Positions 43,217 through 52,941 of a stretch of 64,000 nt of DNA are shown here, in pieces. The stretch covers positions 124,001 to 188,000 of the forward strand of contig NZ_VTGX01000002.1 of NCBI RefSeq assembly GCF_009729095.1. Direction: 5' to 3'. How positions within the stretch are numbered: the first letter of the stretch is position 1; each line of letters starts with the position of its first letter. The DNA comes from Mycolicibacterium sp. CBMA 247. GTDB lineage: Bacteria; Actinomycetota; Actinomycetes; Mycobacteriales; Mycobacteriaceae. Made by a program: the position numbers and the translations under genes. The notes under the pieces are model-generated. The model was not told the origin of the DNA, ran no database searches, and worked only from the letters and a program-made list of their open reading frames with translations.

Positions 43217-44101
43217 TTAAGCCACCTCGTCGACCAGGCCCCATGCCAGCGCTGTGGCCGCATCGATGTTGCGTCCGGAGAGCACGAGGTAGGCGGTGCG
43301 CCACCGACCGATCCGTCGGGTGATGCTCACCGTGCCGCCCGCTCCGGGTATCAGCCCCAGTGCCAGTTCCGGCAAGCCGATCGTGGCGTCCGGATGGCAG
43401 CTGACCCACCCGCAAAAGGAGGCCATCTCCAGGCCACTGCCCAGCACCTGGCCGTGCACCTCGGCGCGGCAGCGTCGACCCAAACGTGCTGTCAGCTCAT
43501 CGAGCACCAGGGCTGGACTGTGCCGGGTGCGAGCCAGATGGGCGCTGGCCGGGTCGGCGAACGAGCCGAACTCGGCCAGATCGCCGCCACTGCAGAAGGA
43601 GCGGCCGTTGCCGCCGAGCACCACCTCGTCGACAGACGCGTCCAGCCTGGCCACCTCGAGGGCCTCCAGCAGTGCGCCGCGGGCGTCGGTGGAGAACGCG
43701 TTGTGCCGCTGCGCCCGGTTGAAGCGGACGTGCAAGGTATTCCCGTCGCGGTGGGCCTGCACCGGTTCGGGAAGCAGCGGCGCGGTGGCCGGCCCCCGTT
43801 CGGCCAGCCACCGGGCGAACTCCGATCCCGACTGCAGCGTCGAGTACGCCAGTGATTCGGTGATCAGCCCGCCGAACGCGGGGGCGTTCACCTCGACGCT
43901 GCGCAGCACGTCGTCACAGACCGCCGCGGCTTGCGGCCACCTCTGGCACCGCTCGTTGAGTTCGTCGAGGGCCCGCTCGACCGAGTCCACGGTGACCGCC
44001 CGCCGGTCCTCGCAGGGGCGTTCGGTCAGCGTGAACGTCGCGGCATCGGTCGGGGTGTCGACCCCGACGCGGATCCCCGCGGGCAGCTCCAGGACGGTCA
44101 C
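43217..44101 (-). CDS. Enoyl-CoA hydratase/isomerase family protein with N-terminal extension
   Basis: 294 residues from GTG 44101, which overlaps the acyl-CoA ligase stop as GTGA. The crotonase domain starts near residue 115 (DGNTLHVRFNRAQRHNAFS), with the oxyanion segment FCSGGDLAEFG, LGSGLEMASFCG and LPELALGLIPGAGG. Both glutamates usual for hydration are present at the expected places. The first 110 residues are an unusual extension rich in acidic residues without an obvious family. It hydrates or isomerises an acyl-CoA in the operon's pathway. Confidence 0.85.
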   Translation of the reverse strand: MTVLELPAGIRVGVDTPTDAATFTLTERPCEDRRAVTVDSVERALDELNERCQRWPQAAAVCDDVLRSVEVNAPAFGGLITESLAYSTLQSGSEFARWLAERGPATAPLLPEPVQAHRDGNTLHVRFNRAQRHNAFSTDARGALLEALEVARLDASVDEVVLGGNGRSFCSGGDLAEFGSFADPASAHLARTRHSPALVLDELTARLGRRCRAEVHGQVLGSGLEMASFCGWVSCHPDATIGLPELALGLIPGAGGTVSITRRIGRWRTAYLVLSGRNIDAATALAWGLVDEVA

Positions 44102-45618
44102 GAGTACTTGTTTATCAGCCCCTGCTTGAACAGCTTGCCGGTGTCGGTGCGGGGCAGCTCGGCCTCGAACGAGATCGTCCGCGGGCACTTGTAATGCGTC
44201 AGGCGTTCGCGCAGCCAGCTCAGCAGCTCCTCGCCGAACTCCGGCGTGGCATCCGCCGGGTCCACGGTCTGCACCACACCCTTGACGCTCTGACCCATCT
44301 CATCGTCGGGGATGCCGAAGACCGCGGCGTCCATCACCTTGGGGTGGACGACGAGCATGTTCTCGGCTTCCTGCGGGTAGATGTTCACCCCGCCCGAGAT
44401 GATCATGTGGTGGCGCCGGTCGGTGAGGTACAGGTAGCCGTCCTCGTCGACATATCCGATGTCTCCCACCGTCTTCCAACCGTGGGAGTCACGCGAGGAC
44501 GCGGTCTTCTCGGCGTCGTTGAGGTATTCGAAATCGGCGCCGCCCTCGAAGAAGATCTCACCGGCCTGACCGTGGGGCACTTCCTTGCCGTCCTCGTCGA
44601 GGATGTGCACGAGGCCGTTCATCGGCTTGCCGACCGAACCCGGGTGCGTCAGCCAATCCTCGGCGAAGATCACCGTCGCACCGATGGCCTCCGAGGAGGC
44701 GTAGTACTCGTCGACGATCGGCCCCCACCAGTCCATCATCTGCTTCTTGATCTCGACCGGACACGGTGCGGCCGCGTGCATGACGCGTCGCAGACTGGAC
44801 AGATCGTACGAACTCCGCAGGCCCTCAGGGAGTTTCAGCATTCGGGTGAACATCACCGGCACGAACTGGCCCTGGGTGACCTTGTGCTTCTGGATCGCGT
44901 CCAGGCAGCCTTCCGCGTCGAAGCGCTCCATCACCACGGTGGTGATGCCGGCGGCCTGAATCTGCATGGACCACACGGACGGTGCCGTGTGGTACAGCGG
45001 CGCGGGGCTCAGATACACCGAATCCGGCTGCATCCAGAAGCCGACCAGGGCCGACATCATGCCCGGGGTTTCCGACGGCGGCACATGCGGCAGGTCGCGC
45101 TTGATGCCCTTGGGCCGACCCGTGGTTCCCGACGAGTACTGCAGCAGATCGCCGTCCACCTCGTCCTCGATCGGGGTGGCAGGCAAGTCCGCGACGGCCT
45201 CCGGGTAACGCTTCCAACCGTCGAGTTCACCGTCGGCAATCAGCAGGGTGCCCGGCAGGCCGTTGGTCAGCTCCTTTTCGAGGCCGCTCAGGATGTCCTT
45301 GAGCACGGCCGAGCCGACGATGGCCTTGGCCCCGCTGTTGTCGATGATGTACGCCGCCTCGGCGGCCGTCAGGTGCGTATTGATCGGCACGTAGTACAGC
45401 CCACTGCGGCGGGCCGCCCACATCACCGCATGGATGTGCTCGTTGTTCTCCATGAGGATCGCGACCACATCACCCTCACGCAGCCCCTGTTGGCGGAAAT
45501 AGTGGGCCAGCCGGTTCGCGCGGGCCTCGAGCTCCCCGAAGGTCACGACGGTGCCCGACGGGTGGAGGATGATCGCCGGCTTCTCGGGGTTGGCCTCGGC
45601 ATGCTCGCGAATCTGCAT
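44098..45618 (-). CDS. AMP-forming acyl-CoA synthetase (FadD)
   Basis: 506 residues, complete. The ATP loop YSSGTTGRPKG, the DYASSEAIGATV region as DEYYASSEAIG, the hinge TVGDIGYVDEDGYLYLTDR and the C-terminal lysine in RTDTGKLFKQG are all present. It makes an acyl-CoA from a free acid, ATP and CoA. It is the first gene of the six-gene operon running to 38701, behind a strong palindromic promoter. In gene order it corresponds loosely to fadD4 near Rv0214, but I do not assign the name. Confidence 0.92.
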   Translation of the reverse strand: MQIREHAEANPEKPAIILHPSGTVVTFGELEARANRLAHYFRQQGLREGDVVAILMENNEHIHAVMWAARRSGLYYVPINTHLTAAEAAYIIDNSGAKAIVGSAVLKDILSGLEKELTNGLPGTLLIADGELDGWKRYPEAVADLPATPIEDEVDGDLLQYSSGTTGRPKGIKRDLPHVPPSETPGMMSALVGFWMQPDSVYLSPAPLYHTAPSVWSMQIQAAGITTVVMERFDAEGCLDAIQKHKVTQGQFVPVMFTRMLKLPEGLRSSYDLSSLRRVMHAAAPCPVEIKKQMMDWWGPIVDEYYASSEAIGATVIFAEDWLTHPGSVGKPMNGLVHILDEDGKEVPHGQAGEIFFEGGADFEYLNDAEKTASSRDSHGWKTVGDIGYVDEDGYLYLTDRRHHMIISGGVNIYPQEAENMLVVHPKVMDAAVFGIPDDEMGQSVKGVVQTVDPADATPEFGEELLSWLRERLTHYKCPRTISFEAELPRTDTGKLFKQGLINKYS

Positions 45619-45624
45619 GAGGGC

Positions 45625-45663
45625 ACTGTAACGGGCGCCACTTGACAGGTGTCAAGTGGCGCC
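45625..45663 (-). promoter_or_regulatory. fadD operon promoter under a 14-base palindrome
   Basis: GGCGCCACTTGACA (45634-45647) and its exact reverse complement (45650-45663) are separated by two bases. On the minus strand TTGACA at 45655-45650 serves as -35 and TACAGT at 45630-45625 as -10, 19 bases apart. The -10 ends 6 bases from ATG 45618, so the mRNA may be leaderless. A repressor on the palindrome would block the promoter. The hairpin could also end transcription from the TetR gene. Confidence 0.7.
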
Positions 45664-45675
45664 TGTCGCCGACCC

Positions 45676-46260
45676 TCAGTCGGCACCCACCTGGCGCAGC
45701 AGCAACATCAGGCCGGTACTGGCGTCGTCGAGCGGCTGCAGCGACCTGGCGCTCCGGCATTGGATGATGGCACCTTCGAGTGAGCTGACGATGAAGCTGC
45801 CGAGCGAGGCCGCCGTAGCTGCGTCAACACCCTTGGATTCGATCGAAGCCGCGATCACCCTGGCCCAATCAGCAAACACCGTGGCCGAGGCTTCACGCAC
45901 CGCGAGCGCGTCCGGCCCAGCCTGGGCGGCCGCCATGATGGGGCATCCTGCGGTGAAATCACTGTCGGTGAGGTTCTGTTTCCAGCCCCCGACGAAGGCG
46001 CCGATCACGCCCTCGGCAGGCAGTGCCTGCGTCAGCTCTTCGATCCTGGCGGTGATGATCCGCCCGGCCTCCAGCGTCGCCTGCTCCATCAGTTCAACTT
46101 TTCCCGCGGGAAAGTGCTGGTAGATCGATCCACGGGCGGTATTACTGCGTTCCAGCAGATCACTCAGGCCGGTGGCGTGCACGCCGTGCTCACGCATCAG
46201 CTCGATGGCGCTCTGGATGAGACGCTCACGCGGGCCTGCCACTGTCGCCACACTCCTCAT
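45676..46260 (-). CDS. TetR-family regulator
   Basis: 194 residues from ATG 46260 (ATG 46284 in the same frame is possible). The N-terminal helix-turn-helix is RERLIQSAIELMREHG, then LLERSNTARGSIYQHFPAGK, a strong TetR signature. The C-terminal ligand part is helical. It is divergent from the MmpL transporter gene and two matching TAGACC-type sites lie between them, so it probably represses the transporter and itself. Its 3' end faces the fadD operon promoter. Confidence 0.93.
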   Translation of the reverse strand: MRSVATVAGPRERLIQSAIELMREHGVHATGLSDLLERSNTARGSIYQHFPAGKVELMEQATLEAGRIITARIEELTQALPAEGVIGAFVGGWKQNLTDSDFTAGCPIMAAAQAGPDALAVREASATVFADWARVIAASIESKGVDAATAASLGSFIVSSLEGAIIQCRSARSLQPLDDASTGLMLLLRQVGAD

Positions 46261-46267
46261 CACCGAA

Positions 46268-46320
46268 TAGACCAGTCGGTCCATGCTAGTCGACCATACA
46301 TAGACCGATTGGTCTACGAT
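46268..46320. promoter_or_regulatory. Two TetR-type operators and mmpL promoter
   Basis: TAGACC-AGTC-GGTCCA (46268-46283) and TAGACC-GATT-GGTCTA (46301-46316) share the same inverted half-sites; the second is perfect. Their centres are 33 bases apart, three helical turns, on one face of the DNA. A -10 TACGAT (46315-46320) overlaps the second site and ends 6 bases before ATG 46327, so the transporter mRNA may be leaderless. Confidence 0.7.
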
Positions 46321-46326
46321 GCCGAA

Positions 46327-49300
46327 ATGCACAATCTGGCAATCTTCGGCAAACTCACCCGAGTCTGCGCGAAGTACGCGTGGTTGATCCTCGGGGCGTG
46401 GCTGGCCCTGTCCGGCGTGCTCAACCTGGCCATCCCCCAGCTGGAACACACGGTGGCCGAGCACTCGGCGCCGTTCACCCCGGAAAGCCCGACCACCGAA
46501 ACCCTGCGGCAGATGTCGCGGGACTTCGGCGTTCCCGACACCACCGCGATCGGGAGCATCGTGGTGTCCAGTGACCGCGTCCTGGGTGCGGCCGACACGG
46601 CGTACTACCGCGACCTGGTGTCACGATTGGTAGCCGACAAAGACGACGTCGCCTATGTGCTCGACACCTACGGCACGCCCGGCCTGGAGGACCTTGGCCT
46701 GAGCCCCGACGGGAAAGCCATCCACCTGATCGTCGCAACCACCGGCGACGTCGGCTCCACCCGCGCACACCGGTCCACCGAGAACGTCCGTGCCGCGGTC
46801 GATGCACTACCGCGGCCACCGGGCGTGGACGTGCATTTCACCGGTGCCGCACCGACGCTGTCGGACCTGTTCTCCGCCATCGACACATCGCTGGCCATCA
46901 TCACCGTGGTCTCGGTCGTGCTGATCACGCTGTTGCTGCTGGCGGTGTACCGCTCGCTGCTGACCGCCCTGATCCCGTTGCTCACCGTGGGCATCTCACT
47001 GGGCGTGGCACGCCCGGTGATCTCGTGGCTGGGCGGCAACGATCTGCTGTCGGTATCCAACTTCACCATTGCACTGGTCACCGCCATGGTGCTCGGCGCC
47101 GGAACCGACTACGGCATCTTCCTACTGGCGAATTACCACGAGGGCCGACGGCGCGGGATGTCGGTCGACGACTCGGTGGCCCGCTCCGGGGCCCACACCG
47201 CGGGCATCGTCATCGCGTCGGCGCTGACCATCGCCGGCGCCGGAATGGCAATGGTGTTCACCAAGATCGGCATGTTCCGCACCGCGGGGCCGCCCATCGC
47301 ACTGTCGATCGCGATCACCATGGCGGTCAGCCTGACACTCACCCCGGCCATCATGGCGCTGTGGGGCCGGCGCGGATACGCCGAACCCCGCCCGCTCGAC
47401 GAACGCCGGTGGCGCCGCCGCGGCGCCGCCATCGTGCGCCGGGCGCCTGCCCTGGTTGCCGCGTCACTCGCGTTCCTGCTCGCCACCAGCTCGGTGCTGT
47501 TCACGTTCCAGCCGAACATCGACGAGAACGCCATGCAGTTGCGGTCCACCGACAGCAAGCGCGGCTACGACGCGGTCTACCAGCACTGGGGTGTCAACGA
47601 GGCGGCACCGGAATTCGTCACCATCCGGGCCGATCACGATATGCGCAACACCAACGATCTGGCCGCGCTGGACCTCATCGCGATGTCGATCGGCAACATT
47701 CCGCAGGTCGCCTATGTACGATCGATCACCCGGCCCGACGGAAAGCCGTTGCCCGAGACGGCGATCGGATCGCAGACCGCCCAGGTCGGTGAGGGCTTGT
47801 CCGACGCGCACGACCGCGTCGAGCAGGCCATCCCACAACTCAAAGCGCTCGCGGCCGGGGTGACTCAGCTGCACGACGGCTCCGCCGGCGCCGCCGGCAG
47901 GCTGCCCGAGCTCGCCAAGGGGGCACACGATCTCGTCGCCCTCACCCGAAACTTACTCGGCACGCTGGAATCCGCGAACCGGGTGGTCAACACCGTCTCT
48001 GACGGATCGCTCGATGTGGCGGCCGTGGTACGCACCATGTCCAGCGCCACCGACGCACTAGACCGGTCGGTCAACGAAATCGATTCCACCCGAAACAAAT
48101 TGGCCGCTCCCACGGCTGCCCTGCACGCGGTGTTCGATCCGCTCACGGCAGCCGAACCGGCTCCGGACTGCACGGCGGACAGCGCGTGTATGCGGGCCAG
48201 GCAGGCCTTCGCCGATCTCAACGCGGCCACGGGTGGGCGGGCGCTGGGCGCGATCAACGGTTTGGCGCTCGCCGCGCCGCTGGTGCCCGAGCGTCCGGTG
48301 ACCACCGCGCTGGACACCCTGCCCGATCTCCGCGCGGGCATCAAAGGCCTGCGGAGCATGCTCGACCAGCTCGGTACCCGCACGCCCGAGCAGACCCGGC
48401 AAGACCTCAACCGGCTGATATCCGGAATCAATGAACTGTCAACGGGTCTGGGCCGGCTCACCACCGGGCTGGGCCAGGTCAAATCCGGTACCGACACCAT
48501 GGTGGCGCTGACCACCGAACTAAGTGGCGGGCTCAACCGGGCATCGGACTTCCTGCACCGGCTTTCCGCCGACACCTCGACCGGCGCGGGGCGCGGCTTC
48601 TACCTACCCGAGGAGGGCCGCAGCGACCGCAGGTTCACCGCGGGAGAGCGCCTGCTCATCGCACCGGACGGCCGCAGCGCCCGGATGATGGTGGTGTGGG
48701 CGGTGAACCCGTACGGCGCCGAGGCGATGGGCGCGGTGCCGGACGTCGTCGCGGCGGCGAACAACGCCGCCACCGGCACCGTGCTGGAGCACGCGACCAT
48801 CGAATCGACCGGCCTGGCCTCGCTGTCCGAACGTCACATCGACCAAACCTGGCGGGATTTCGCACTTTTCGGTGTCGTAGCGGTGGCGGCCGTGCTGCTG
48901 GTGCTGATCGTCATGCTGCGGAGCCTGGTGGCACCCGTGCTGATGATCGCGGCAGTGGTGCTGTCCTTCGGCGCCGCGGCCGGGATGTCCACCCTGATCT
49001 GGCAGCACATCATCGGTGTCAACCTGGACTGGTCTGTCTTCCCGGTGTCGTTCATGGCACTGGTCGCCGTCGGCGCCGACTACAGCATGCTGTTCGCCGC
49101 CCGCATCCGCGAGGAGTCCCACAGTGGCGTGATCAGCGGCATCATCCGCGGGTTCGGCAGCACCGGAAGCGTGATCACCACCGCGGGAGTTGTTTTCGCG
49201 ATCACCATGTTCGCACTCACCAGTGGGACGGTGCTCAACCTGGTTCAGATCGGGTCCACCGTCGGCATCGGTCTGCTGCTCGACATCACCGTCGTGCGGA

Positions 49301-49368
49301 CCTACCTGGTTCCCGCCGCGATGAGCCTGCTGGGAGAACGCATGTGGTGGCCGGCCCCGGCTCGATGA
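46327..49368 (+). CDS. MmpL-family RND transporter
   Basis: 1013 residues from ATG 46327. It has the MmpL plan: one membrane helix near residues 18-38, a large periplasmic loop, five or so helices with GAGTDYGIFLLANYHEGRR (the Asp-Tyr proton relay motif), a second large loop and a final helix group with VGADYSMLFAARIREE. Such proteins export lipids or siderophores from the inner membrane using the proton gradient. No MmpS partner gene is adjacent. Its regulation by the divergent TetR is suggested by two operators. The cargo is unknown; it is not mmpL3, which lies at 55692. Confidence 0.92.
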   Translation: MHNLAIFGKLTRVCAKYAWLILGAWLALSGVLNLAIPQLEHTVAEHSAPFTPESPTTETLRQMSRDFGVPDTTAIGSIVVSSDRVLGAADTAYYRDLVSRLVADKDDVAYVLDTYGTPGLEDLGLSPDGKAIHLIVATTGDVGSTRAHRSTENVRAAVDALPRPPGVDVHFTGAAPTLSDLFSAIDTSLAIITVVSVVLITLLLLAVYRSLLTALIPLLTVGISLGVARPVISWLGGNDLLSVSNFTIALVTAMVLGAGTDYGIFLLANYHEGRRRGMSVDDSVARSGAHTAGIVIASALTIAGAGMAMVFTKIGMFRTAGPPIALSIAITMAVSLTLTPAIMALWGRRGYAEPRPLDERRWRRRGAAIVRRAPALVAASLAFLLATSSVLFTFQPNIDENAMQLRSTDSKRGYDAVYQHWGVNEAAPEFVTIRADHDMRNTNDLAALDLIAMSIGNIPQVAYVRSITRPDGKPLPETAIGSQTAQVGEGLSDAHDRVEQAIPQLKALAAGVTQLHDGSAGAAGRLPELAKGAHDLVALTRNLLGTLESANRVVNTVSDGSLDVAAVVRTMSSATDALDRSVNEIDSTRNKLAAPTAALHAVFDPLTAAEPAPDCTADSACMRARQAFADLNAATGGRALGAINGLALAAPLVPERPVTTALDTLPDLRAGIKGLRSMLDQLGTRTPEQTRQDLNRLISGINELSTGLGRLTTGLGQVKSGTDTMVALTTELSGGLNRASDFLHRLSADTSTGAGRGFYLPEEGRSDRRFTAGERLLIAPDGRSARMMVVWAVNPYGAEAMGAVPDVVAAANNAATGTVLEHATIESTGLASLSERHIDQTWRDFALFGVVAVAAVLLVLIVMLRSLVAPVLMIAAVVLSFGAAAGMSTLIWQHIIGVNLDWSVFPVSFMALVAVGADYSMLFAARIREESHSGVISGIIRGFGSTGSVITTAGVVFAITMFALTSGTVLNLVQIGSTVGIGLLLDITVVRTYLVPAAMSLLGERMWWPAPAR

Positions 49369-49387
49369 GAGGGTAGGCCACTACCGC

Positions 49388-49443
49388 GAGCAGACGCAAA
49401 AGTGCCCCAAATCCGTTGATTTGGGGCACTTTTGCGTCTGCTC
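49388..49443. terminator. Perfect 26-base hairpin between mmpL and pckG
   Basis: Arms at 49388-49413 and 49418-49443 are exact reverse complements with a 4-base loop CGTT, in the 90-base gap between two convergent genes. It could terminate both. The outer bases GAGCAGACGC are shared with the palindrome at 19701, so it also looks like a member of a dispersed repeat. Confidence 0.75.
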
Positions 49444-49458
49444 GGCAGAAAACGAGAG

Positions 49459-51297
49459 TTAGGACTCTTCGGACAGGCGGTGCTTGAGGGCGTCGAACTC
49501 GTCCTTGATGCCGGTGGGCAGCTTCTCACCGACGAACTCGAACCACTCCTCGATCAGCGGGAGCTCGGCCCGCCACTCGTCGGCGTTGACGGCCAGGGCC
49601 TCGTTCACGTCGGCGGGATCGACGTCGAGCCCGGTCAAATCGAGGTCGGCCGCAGTGGGAACGATGCCGATGGGGGTGGTCTTGCCGTCGGCCTTGTGCT
49701 CGATGCGCTCGATGGCCCACTTCAGCACGCGGCTGTTCTCACCGAAGCCCGGCCACAGGAAACGGCCGTCCGCACCGCGGCGGAACCAGTTGACGAAGAA
49801 CACCGCGGGCAGCTTCGACTCGTCAGCGTTCTTGCCGATGTCGATCCAGTGCTGGAAGTAGTCACCGACGTTGTAGCCCAGGAACGGCAACATGGCCATC
49901 GGGTCGCGACGCACGGTGCCGACCTTGCCCTCGGCGGCGGCGGTCTGCTCGGACCCCAGGGTAGCGCCGATGAACACACCGTGCTGCCAGTCGCGGGCCT
50001 GCGTCACCAGCGGGACCGTGGTCTTGCGACGGCCACCGAACAGGATCGCCGAGATCGGCACGCCCTCCGGATCATCCCACTCCGGCGCCAGCGTCGGGCA
50101 CTGCGAGATCGGGGTGCAGTAGCGCGAGTTCGGGTGTGCCGCTTTGTCTTCCGACTCGCGGTACCAGTCGTGGCCCTTCCAGTCGATCAGGTGGTCGGGG
50201 TCGCCCTCCAGGCCTTCCCACCACACGTCGTTGTCGTCGGTCTTGGCCACGTTGGTGAAGACGGTGTTGCCCGCGGCGATGGTCTTCATCGCGTTCGGGT
50301 TGGAGTCCCAGTTGGTGCCCGGCGCGACGCCGAAGAAGCCGAACTCCGGGTTGACGGCGTACAGCCGGCCGTCCTTGCCGAACCGCATCCAGGCAATGTC
50401 GTCACCGACCGTCTCGGCACGCCAGCCGGGGATGGTGGGCTGCAGCATCGCGAGGTTGGTCTTGCCGCAGGCCGACGGGAACGCCGCGGCAACGAAGTAC
50501 GCCTTGTTCTCCGGGGAGATCAGCTTGACGATCAGCATGTGCTCGGCGAGCCAGCCCTCGTCATGGGCCATCGCCGAGGCGATCCGCAGCGAGTAGCACT
50601 TCTTGCCCAGCAGCGCGTTACCGCCGTAGCCGGAACCGAAGCTCCAGATCTCGCGGGTCTCCGGGAAGTGGGTGATGTATTTGGTGTCGTTGCACGGCCA
50701 CGGCACATCATCTTTTCGCGAGCCGTCGGCGTCCACCAGCGGAGCACCGATCGAGTGCAGTGCCTTGACGAAGAAGCCGTCGTCGCCGATCTTCTCAAGC
50801 GCGGTCTGCCCCATCCGGGTCATGGTGCGCATCGAGACCACGACGTACTCGGAGTCGGTGATCTCCACACCCAGCTTGGGATCCTCGGCGTCCAACGGCC
50901 CCATGCAGAACGGCACCACCCACATGGTGCGGCCGCGCATCGATCCGCGGTACAGCTCGGTCATGATCCCGCGCATCTTCGCGGGCTCCATCCAATTGTT
51001 GGTGGGGCCGGCGTCGAGCTCACGCTCGGAGCAGATGTAGGTGCGCGATTCCACCCGCGCGACATCCGACGGGTCCGAGAGCGCCAAATACGAATTCGGT
51101 TGCTTCTCGTCGTTAAGCTTCTGGAAGGTGCCTGCTTCCACGAGGTGGTTGGCCAGGCGGTCGTACTCCTCGGCGGACCCGTCGGCGAAGACCACCCGGT
51201 CGGGCTGAGTCAGCTCTGCGACCTCTTGGACCCAGGCCAGGAGTCCTTGATGTTTCGTCGGTGCGGTGTCCAGACCCGGAATGGTCGCTGAGGTCAT
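49459..51297 (-). CDS. pckG: Phosphoenolpyruvate carboxykinase (GTP)
   Basis: 612 residues from ATG 51297, with AGGAG upstream. The P-loop [13 protein letters not shown] and the downstream [10 protein letters not shown] and [10 protein letters not shown] identify the GTP-dependent PEP carboxykinase. It converts oxaloacetate plus GTP to phosphoenolpyruvate, CO2 and GDP, the first step of gluconeogenesis, and in mycobacteria is needed when growing on lipids. The M. tuberculosis homologue is usually called pckA. It is convergent with the MmpL gene and 156 bases downstream, in its own direction, of the two GTPase-like genes. Confidence 0.97.
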   Translation of the reverse strand: MTSATIPGLDTAPTKHQGLLAWVQEVAELTQPDRVVFADGSAEEYDRLANHLVEAGTFQKLNDEKQPNSYLALSDPSDVARVESRTYICSERELDAGPTNNWMEPAKMRGIMTELYRGSMRGRTMWVVPFCMGPLDAEDPKLGVEITDSEYVVVSMRTMTRMGQTALEKIGDDGFFVKALHSIGAPLVDADGSRKDDVPWPCNDTKYITHFPETREIWSFGSGYGGNALLGKKCYSLRIASAMAHDEGWLAEHMLIVKLISPENKAYFVAAAFPSACGKTNLAMLQPTIPGWRAETVGDDIAWMRFGKDGRLYAVNPEFGFFGVAPGTNWDSNPNAMKTIAAGNTVFTNVAKTDDNDVWWEGLEGDPDHLIDWKGHDWYRESEDKAAHPNSRYCTPISQCPTLAPEWDDPEGVPISAILFGGRRKTTVPLVTQARDWQHGVFIGATLGSEQTAAAEGKVGTVRRDPMAMLPFLGYNVGDYFQHWIDIGKNADESKLPAVFFVNWFRRGADGRFLWPGFGENSRVLKWAIERIEHKADGKTTPIGIVPTAADLDLTGLDVDPADVNEALAVNADEWRAELPLIEEWFEFVGEKLPTGIKDEFDALKHRLSEES

Positions 51298-51453
51298 CAA
51301 ATTCTCCTGCGTAGGTTTGTGGAACCCAAGCCACGTCACGACGCGGTCACGGCTACCCCTTGGGTAGAGGTTAACGCGGGTCACATACCCACGGTGAATC
51401 AGTGGTATGTCCGATGACTCACAGGAACGATTCAGATCAACGTTATCAGGTGG

Positions 51454-52941
51454 TTACTCGCCAGTAGCGTCGCTGTTGCCGTACAGACCGGCCCGGACAG
51501 CGTCCAGAGCTCGCCGTAAAGGCGGTATCCGCCGATCCCTCTGGGCCGCCGCCCGCGCCGTGGCGACGGCATGTTCACGCAGTTCGGCATCGATCGCGGC
51601 GGTCTTCTCGGCCGCCGCCGTGCCCTCGGTCTCCTCACGCGCCGCCAGTTCGGAGGTGAGTGCGGTTTCCGCGGCCAGCACCCGTGTCGCGACGAGTTCC
51701 TCGACCCTCGAACGCAGGGTGGCGGTGATCTCGCCGATCCAGCGGTCGAGCACCGCCCGGTCGTGCAACAGCCCGCGGGTGCTGACCACCCAGACCGCCA
51801 GCAGTAGACCCACCACCGCGCCGACCACGAGTCCGGCGACCGCCAGCCGCGGCGCCGCACCGGCCAACAGCCTGCTGACAGCGACCGCCACACCCAGCCC
51901 GAAGCCGGCGCCCAGTACCAGCATCAACCGGGTCTCGGGCGTCCGGGATTTCAGCGGCGGCGACGGCAGATCGGGCACCCGCGCCGGGGCGGGCGACTGG
52001 GGCGCGGGTAATTCCAGTTCCGCCGCGACACCACGCAGGTGTGCGGTGACGCCTTCGTCGACCTCCGCGACCACCTCGTCGGCGCGCTGGCGGGCGTAGT
52101 CCTCGAACGTCTCGATCCGGCGACGGCTGATACCCGCGACGTCCTCCTGCAGTTCGGTGCGCACCGAGTTGCACCGGTTACGGGCGAAATAGCCGAGTTG
52201 AACCCGGGCCTGTTGCAGTTGGCTGCGCAACGCGATGCTGCGCTCGGTACGGGTCAGCCTGCGGGCCCTGGCCAGCTGCGCGCGACGCTCACGCAGTACA
52301 TCCACCCGTGCCTGACGGTCAGCACCCGACCCGTCGGCCTCATACCTGCCGATCACCGCATCAAGGCGAGTTTCCCAGGCGCGCAACCTGTTCCGGCGCG
52401 CGAGATCAGGGGCGGCCAATCGGCCGGCCAGCAGTTCGACAAGGTCGTCGAGGCGTGGTTCACCGAGATCGGGCGCGGCCGCCACCCCAACCCAGGGCAT
52501 GCGCTGATAGCGCGCGTCGCGTTCGGTCAGGATCGCCGCATCGGCGTCGCGCACGTCGCGCCAGTCACGATGCGCATCGATCTTGGACACCACCCCGACC
52601 ACGAGATCGGTGTATTGCGATGCCAAATCGACCAGGGCGCAATCAGATTCAGTGATGACAGCCGCGGCCGAAACCACGAACACCACAGCGGCGGGCGCCT
52701 CGCCCGCCATCAGTTCGCTGGATTCGACGAATACGGTCTGCGGCATCCGCTCCCGCAACGCCGCCATCACGCTGGTCGATCCGGCCAGCCACGGACCGGC
52801 CACCAGCACCACGTCGCGGGTTTCCACCCCCGGCGAGTTCAGCCCGGGATCGATCGCTGCCACCACGGCGTCGGCGGCGGCTATTTCTGCTCGCGTCCGC
52901 GCGGCCACCGACCCATCCTGGGCCGTATCCACGTCGGTCAT
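51454..52941 (-). CDS. GTPase-like membrane-associated protein (Rv0210 type)
   Basis: 495 residues from ATG 52941, which overlaps the previous stop as ATGA. The N-terminal part has a P-loop-like VLVAGPWLAGSTSVM without the conserved lysine, then VVFVVSAAAVI and DLVVGVVSKID, which look like GTPase G3 and G4 regions. A long helical stretch with arginines follows, then two hydrophobic segments (VLGAGFGLGVAVAV and VAGLVVGAVVGLLLAVWVV), and a helical tail. It recalls dynamin-like or septum-associated proteins, but function is unknown. It pairs with the gene at 52938. Confidence 0.8.
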   Translation of the reverse strand: MTDVDTAQDGSVAARTRAEIAAADAVVAAIDPGLNSPGVETRDVVLVAGPWLAGSTSVMAALRERMPQTVFVESSELMAGEAPAAVVFVVSAAAVITESDCALVDLASQYTDLVVGVVSKIDAHRDWRDVRDADAAILTERDARYQRMPWVGVAAAPDLGEPRLDDLVELLAGRLAAPDLARRNRLRAWETRLDAVIGRYEADGSGADRQARVDVLRERRAQLARARRLTRTERSIALRSQLQQARVQLGYFARNRCNSVRTELQEDVAGISRRRIETFEDYARQRADEVVAEVDEGVTAHLRGVAAELELPAPQSPAPARVPDLPSPPLKSRTPETRLMLVLGAGFGLGVAVAVSRLLAGAAPRLAVAGLVVGAVVGLLLAVWVVSTRGLLHDRAVLDRWIGEITATLRSRVEELVATRVLAAETALTSELAAREETEGTAAAEKTAAIDAELREHAVATARAAAQRDRRIPPLRRALDAVRAGLYGNSDATGE

